This document shows positions 61,401 to 64,000 of a stretch of DNA of 64,000 bases, one piece after another (the first letter of the stretch is position 1; every line of letters begins with the position of its first letter). Position numbers and translations under genes: made by a program. The notes under the pieces are model-generated. The model did no database searches and was not told the origin of the DNA. It saw only the letters and a program-made list of their open reading frames with translations. Source of the stretch: Reticulitermes speratus (taxonomy: Eukaryota > Arthropoda > Insecta > Blattodea > Rhinotermitidae); the NCBI GenBank assembly GCA_021186555.1, contig JAJKFL010000031.1, positions 19,250,487 through 19,314,486 of the forward strand, read 5' to 3'.

Positions 61401-63847
61401 AACATACCATACAAAGCAGTCCAAGCTTGGTTGATAACATCTAAACACACAGTACCAGAGACTTCATCTATGTTTGGATGATAAACCTTATTCATGAAGC
61501 CAATAGAGGGTGATTTGAACGGATAATGTTCTGGTAAGTGAACTCTTACTTTCCAGATCCCACCTTCATATGGTGCTGAAAGAGTGTCGTAATTAATCAG
61601 ACTTTGTTTCAAACCATGAATTTACTTAACATTATATATCAAAGCCTGATAAATTTTGGTGGTGAATCACATCCATCATATCTTCATTCTTCACACCCTT
61701 TCTTCCTTTCCTTAATCCCTTCATACCTTGACATTGTTTCTTAGTTGTTTCTCCCTTAAAACTGTGAATAAAATTACATCTTTATCCTTCAGATGAAACA
61801 GTCTTAAACATAAAATTATGTGAGCACATGAAACTATCACAAAAATGACAACATGCACACAGTCACATAACACAAATAAACTGCCAAAAATCAACCCTAT
61901 TACACAGAATGTCCCAATGAAATGTCTATCACACTTCACATTCACTAAACAGACAGATATAAAAAAATATCAATAATGAAAACACAGTGTGTTAACCCAT
62001 TACTATAAATGTATGGAACTTCTCATTAGTCACCCTGCCTGTACTGAATTTCATAAAAGCTAAAAGAACAAATTTCCTTACTTAAAATTTGGTACCTAGT
62101 GATGTCAATGTTCACACATCCAACAACAGATGGCATAACCTGCACCTTTTTGACCATTTCAGTGTATAAAATACTATCTGTAATCATTGATCCATAACTC
62201 AGTATCAGCCTGTTCATTTTACTGTTACTCCCACATCTGACAAAAGCATAAGTAATGTCCAAAGCATGAGAACTTACTGTACAAGAATGTAGCAGCTGAC
62301 AGTATTTCAATGCATTAGCACTTGTGAGAGCTTCCAGTTGTACATTTATAATTATTCTATACAAAATCTAAAATTAATCCTTTTGTTAACAAAGTGTTAC
62401 GATCACAAATGGAACAGACAAGTATAAGAGCATTAAAATATATCTGACTGCATCCCAAAATATACACAAATGTTTCATACTATAGGAATGATACCAATCA
62501 AACTTACTGCCTCGCGGTCCATAAAATTTAACACAAAATTCATTAAGACCGCCTAGTATGGTTACTTCATGTTTGCTTTCAATTCTGGATAGAAGTTAAG
62601 GAATAACATAAAATTTCCCACACATGTACACTGTCAACATTCACTCAGTCACTCACTGTCAAGAGAATAACATAAAATATAACTTGTCCTAAATCATGCA
62701 ATGAAACAGAAAAAACAAAATTTTCCAAAAAGGAAATAACATAAGATTACCCTAATATTTATATTCACTCAACAAGGGAACAAAATAAAATGCATCAAAT
62801 ATTGCATAAAAGTAACATCAATTTAATCAGTGAGCAGGATCAAGTGACTTTCTTGGGGTAAGAATGTTTGTATCACACTTGCCAGCATCAATCTAATTTT
62901 TAACATTCATTAAGCTGGTACCAGTACATCTACTAGAATACATCCAGGCTGGAAAGGAGCATTTATACATCTACAGGAAAAGCTAGGAAACAACAAGGGC
63001 ACGTACATCACAGAAACTAGTGGCAGCTTCATATAATTTAACATTTAACTGCATCAGTGAAATCATAACGAGTAGTCCATGATAACTTGCAACCATTCGT
63101 GATGTCATATACCAAAAACTTCACCTTACAACCTTTAACAATTTTCCAAACACCTTAATGAACCGACTGCTTTAATGGTTGTTTGTATACATTTTTACTC
63201 ACTTTAGCTTACGAGTAAAACACAGAAACATCGACATTTGTATATGCTACGACTATAGCTAGTATTACGTGCCAGAACACATTACGAGTTAAAGTTTATT
63301 GTCTACTGAGAATACACGTAAGTAATGCTTGTATTTGACAAAAGAAAAACACTGACGTTAATATTCGCACTACCTGTTATGAGTATAATAATAAATATGT
63401 ACAAACTAATAAACAAAAATCCTAATTAGCTGCACGAAAAAGCAACTTTTTCAACAGACCCTGCAGTATTCGTGGGCTGACAAGGCGCAGCCAGTTCACT
63501 TCACATACACGCATTATTTGTATTTACACGCACACACCTACGCACCCACTCCTCTCTAGGAATATCTTATTGAATCTAAACTCATGACAGGTTTAGTAGT
63601 AAACATACAAACACATGTCACTGGTTTAACAAACACTGGATATTAAATATTTCCGACTAATGGGAAAACTACCACTACGAAGGAATATCTCATGATTGGG
63701 AACCTGCACTCAGCAGCCATGAGACTAGGATCAGCTGATAGTCCACGTCAAGGTTGGTGTATGACCTAATATCAGTATTTCACACAAAGGATACAGTTTT
63801 ATGACGTCTGTGTCCATTCGTCGTTTCCCTGCACTAGGCGATGACAT
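52355..63847 (-). CDS. UBE2H: UBE2H ubiquitin-conjugating enzyme E2, complete five-exon gene
   Basis: Coding exons are 63795-63847, 62508-62584, 61408-61575, 58239-58367 and 52355-52479. All introns are GT-AG and every phase joins cleanly, giving 183 residues plus TAA; human UBE2H is also 183 residues. The start is the ATG at 63847, opening with [15 protein letters not shown], which matches the family N-terminus. The UBC fold runs from about residue 8 to 150. The HPN motif is near residues 76-78, and the catalytic Cys falls at 87 in the TVCLDVINQ context. The C-terminus is the acidic Ser-rich tail [13 protein letters not shown] typical of this E2. The family (yeast Ubc8/GID, animal CTLH E3 partner) takes ubiquitin from E1 as a thioester and passes it to lysines on substrates. 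Seen: exons, motifs and length. Known: E2 chemistry. Inferred: CTLH partnership in this insect. The introns carry SINEs, a PLE and two pogo copies, but the coding sequence is unbroken. The 3' UTR extends left of 52355, with its end unknown. Confidence 0.97.
52870..53071 (+). mobile_element. Fold-back PLE (PLE-5) with 14-bp TSD
   Basis: Flanked by AGCTAGATACTTAT at 52856-52869 and 53072-53085. Arms of about 60 bp (TAGGTTCATCCAACAAATGT and its inverted partner TGTCGGATGAACC) surround a degenerate hammerhead in which C3 is U. A tail of about 36 nt follows the right arm. Confidence 0.9.
53330..53375 (-). repeat. Degenerate PLE hammerhead vestige
   Basis: Minus strand: CAGUGAUGGUUUAAGGACU then GAAACAUGUUGGAA. 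One base of the CUGANGA core is deleted or changed. Not functional. Confidence 0.4.
53836..54022 (+). repeat. SINE body (GGGGTAAAGCGG family)
   Basis: Starts with GTCCAGACCGGCCCTGGGG, then AGCCTCCTGTACAATGGGTA, GGGGGTAAAGCGGTGGAGAT and GAGATTAAGAAAGAGTAGAG, ending GGGAGAACTTTACCTTT. It matches the SINEs at 5845, 16838 and 26820. Its tail is interrupted by another SINE. Confidence 0.8.
54036..54304 (-). repeat. tRNA-derived SINE nested in another SINE, 13-bp TSD
   Basis: Flanked by GAACTTTACCTTT at 54023-54035 and 54305-54317. Minus strand: A-box-like TGGCCATGGGGTCTAAGG and B box GGGTTCGAATCCC at about 54235. The poly-T at 54036-54048 is its A-tail on the other strand. It is not a functional tRNA gene: the body continues for about 200 bp. 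Confidence 0.88.
55245..55510 (-). repeat. tRNA-derived SINE, second family
   Basis: Minus strand: B-box-like GGGGTTTGATTCCC near 55450 with a degenerate A box near 55495. The body has AGCAGAGCAATACTC and CACTCACTTCCATC-like blocks shared with the copy at 58680. It lies in UBE2H intron 4. Confidence 0.65.
55872..56785 (-). mobile_element. Pogo/Tigger-like element copy A, internally deleted, TA TSD
   Basis: 914 bp with inverted termini CCGTATATTCTCGAATCTAA and a flanking TA on both sides. It contains a reading frame for an HTH DNA-binding protein but no DDE domain. Copies of CGAATCTAATCCGCA recur near both ends. Nearly identical to copy B at 60256 in inverted orientation. It lies in UBE2H intron 4. 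Confidence 0.88.
56159..56467 (-). CDS. Pogo-like N-terminal HTH protein, transposase remnant
   Basis: From [20 protein letters not shown]. The first HTH ([19 protein letters not shown], then [20 protein letters not shown]) resembles the Brinker/CENP-B-type N-terminal domain of pogo and Tigger transposases. A second helix region, [20 protein letters not shown], follows. After LLAR a frameshift moves reading into [13 protein letters not shown], which then jumps straight to the acidic C-terminus NDDGESDE. The DDE catalytic domain is deleted. It could only be a DNA-binding fragment. Confidence 0.8.
   Translation of the reverse strand: MEEGHLKSKRLSYTAKFKREVIRCAEENGNRKAAAIFGVDESNVRLWRKHKAAISGCEASRRKFTGPKKGRFPEIDDAVFTFFQERRKTGLFVSYDLLARRR
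58239..58367 (-). CDS. UBE2H: UBE2H coding exon 4
   Basis: 129 nt: two bases of Asp100, 42 codons, and one base of Glu143. The acceptor is TTGTTTTAG and the donor GTAACA. It encodes [19 protein letters not shown] and then [16 protein letters not shown], the C-terminal helices of the UBC domain. This exon lies between two inverted pogo-like elements in the flanking introns. Confidence 0.97.
58680..59005 (-). repeat. tRNA-derived SINE, second family
   Basis: A more diverged relative of the copy at 55245. It shares GAGTGAAAGTATAGCTCTGC, TCATTC and AGATGAGTGGCAAGCTTCAT, and the degenerate tRNA-like head near 58930-58975. The last part, TAATCTAGTCACTAAA, is duplicated nearby. It lies in UBE2H intron 3. 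Confidence 0.6.
59620..59700 (+). repeat. Decayed PLE hammerhead vestige
   Basis: CACUGAAAAUGGCACAGACG then GUGCCAAAACAUGUAAAAGUG. Stem II GGCAC/GUGCC is kept, but G8 and G12 are A. Older than the copy at 60161. Confidence 0.5.
60161..60203 (+). ncRNA. Hammerhead ribozyme candidate, complete core (PLE-6)
   Basis: CCCC at 60161-60164, CUGAGGA (N7 = G) at 60165-60171, U, stem II GGCAC/GUGCC (60173-60177 with 60183-60187), GAA at 60188. Stem III is A-C with G-U and loop AUAU, H17 = A at 60199, and GGGG at 60200-60203 closes stem I. Every invariant base is present. It has an extra U between A9 and stem II, as in all copies here. Confidence 0.78.
60256..60978 (+). mobile_element. Pogo/Tigger-like element copy B, deleted, TA TSD
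   Basis: 723 bp with the same inverted termini as copy A and TA on both sides. It encodes the HTH start (frame 60574 to about 60774), then is fused by a deletion directly to the AT-rich 3' part. By eye about 3% differs from copy A over the first 300 bases. It still carries CpGs in CpG-poor surroundings, so it is recent. Confidence 0.88.
60574..60882 (+). pseudogene. Pogo-like HTH fragment, truncated by internal deletion
   Basis: From [20 protein letters not shown] through the first HTH to RRKFTGP, identical to copy A. It then runs into unrelated residues encoded by the AT-rich end. The second DNA-binding region and the DDE domain are missing. Confidence 0.75.
61408..61575 (-). CDS. UBE2H: UBE2H coding exon 3, carries the active-site Cys
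   Basis: 168 nt: two bases of Thr44, 55 codons, and one base of Asp100. The acceptor is CTCTTTCAG and the donor GTATGT. It encodes [19 protein letters not shown], the HPN motif (YHPNIDE) and TVCLDVINQ with catalytic Cys87. All core E2 residues expected here are present. Confidence 0.97.
62508..62584 (-). CDS. UBE2H: UBE2H coding exon 2
   Basis: 77 nt: one base finishing Leu18, 25 codons, and one base of Thr44. The acceptor is TATCCAG and the donor GTAAGT. It encodes [16 protein letters not shown] followed by CVKFYGPRG, the first beta strands of the UBC fold. A Cys stands in the NEF-x-VKF position, where human has Val. Confidence 0.96.
63795..63847 (-). CDS. UBE2H: UBE2H coding exon 1 (start codon)
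   Basis: 53 nt: 17 codons from ATG plus the first two bases of Leu18. It encodes the basic start [17 protein letters not shown]. The donor is GTATCC. Reading on into exon 2 gives KLIESKHEV, the expected family sequence. Confidence 0.95.
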
Positions 63848-64000
63848 TTTATCGATTTTATAAGGGTTAAAAACCCTCAACAGATTCACTACCTTAACTC
63901 CAGCACTATTGACACCACACTTTCTTCAATGTTTTGTTCAGACTTGCCATATGTTTAGGTATAACAATATCCACCAGAGCTCACTAGCGTTCAAAACGCT
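63848..64000 (-). promoter_or_regulatory. UBE2H 5' UTR/promoter-proximal region
   Basis: Sequence upstream of the UBE2H start. The stretch from about 63180 to the window end has more CpG than the gene body to its left, which fits an unmethylated promoter. No TATA box or initiator can be called with confidence, and the transcription start may be outside the window. Confidence 0.3.

Overview
The window is nuclear DNA from an insect. It holds spliced genes with long introns, AT-rich microsatellites and a dense mix of decayed LINEs, tRNA-derived SINEs, Penelope-like elements (PLEs), mariner, pogo and hAT-like DNA transposons. The LINE and PLE proteins resemble families I associate with cockroaches and termites, so a blattodean or other polyneopteran is my best guess (inference, not proven). 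I see no sign of bacterial sequence.

Two conserved genes are supported, both on the minus strand. (1) The UBE2H ubiquitin-conjugating enzyme gene lies at 63847 to 52355. It has five coding exons with consensus splice sites and matching phases, giving an intact 183-residue protein, the same length as human UBE2H. (2) The IQSEC/schizo gene (Arf-GEF, IQ motif plus Sec7) occupies the left end. Four internal coding exons at 9454 to 1617 encode the pre-IQ region, the IQ motif and a Ser-rich linker; the Sec7 and PH domains lie beyond the left edge. A coiled-coil exon with an ATG at 40230 is probably its first coding exon, because it is on the same strand, lies upstream and has a compatible phase. 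That would make a first intron of about 30 kb.

Layout. 1-1.2 kb: decayed LINE. 1.6-9.5 kb: siz exons, with an inserted PLE (3305-5064) and a SINE fragment in the introns. 10.3-11 kb: microsatellites. 11-36.8 kb: visibly CpG-richer DNA with no conserved gene, holding a minisatellite split by a hAT-like MITE, two LINE fragments, mariner remnants, several SINEs, a second degenerate minisatellite and a small ribozyme-bearing insert. 36.8-40 kb: CpG-poor, with a LINE fragment. 40-40.6 kb: candidate first exon and promoter. 41-42 kb: copia remnant. 42-52 kb: CpG-poor, few recognisable genes or repeats. 52.3-63.9 kb: UBE2H with transposons in its introns.

The most interesting layer is a set of Penelope-like insertions. 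Each is flanked by an 8-14 bp target-site duplication. Most consist of an inverted terminal segment, a direct one and a tail of about 35 nt. Several carry a hammerhead ribozyme core (CUGANGA, stem II, GAAA, A-U closing pair, cleavable H17), two with a four-base-pair CCCC/GGGG stem I. A second notable arrangement is a pair of young, inverted pogo-like elements in the two introns flanking UBE2H exon 4.
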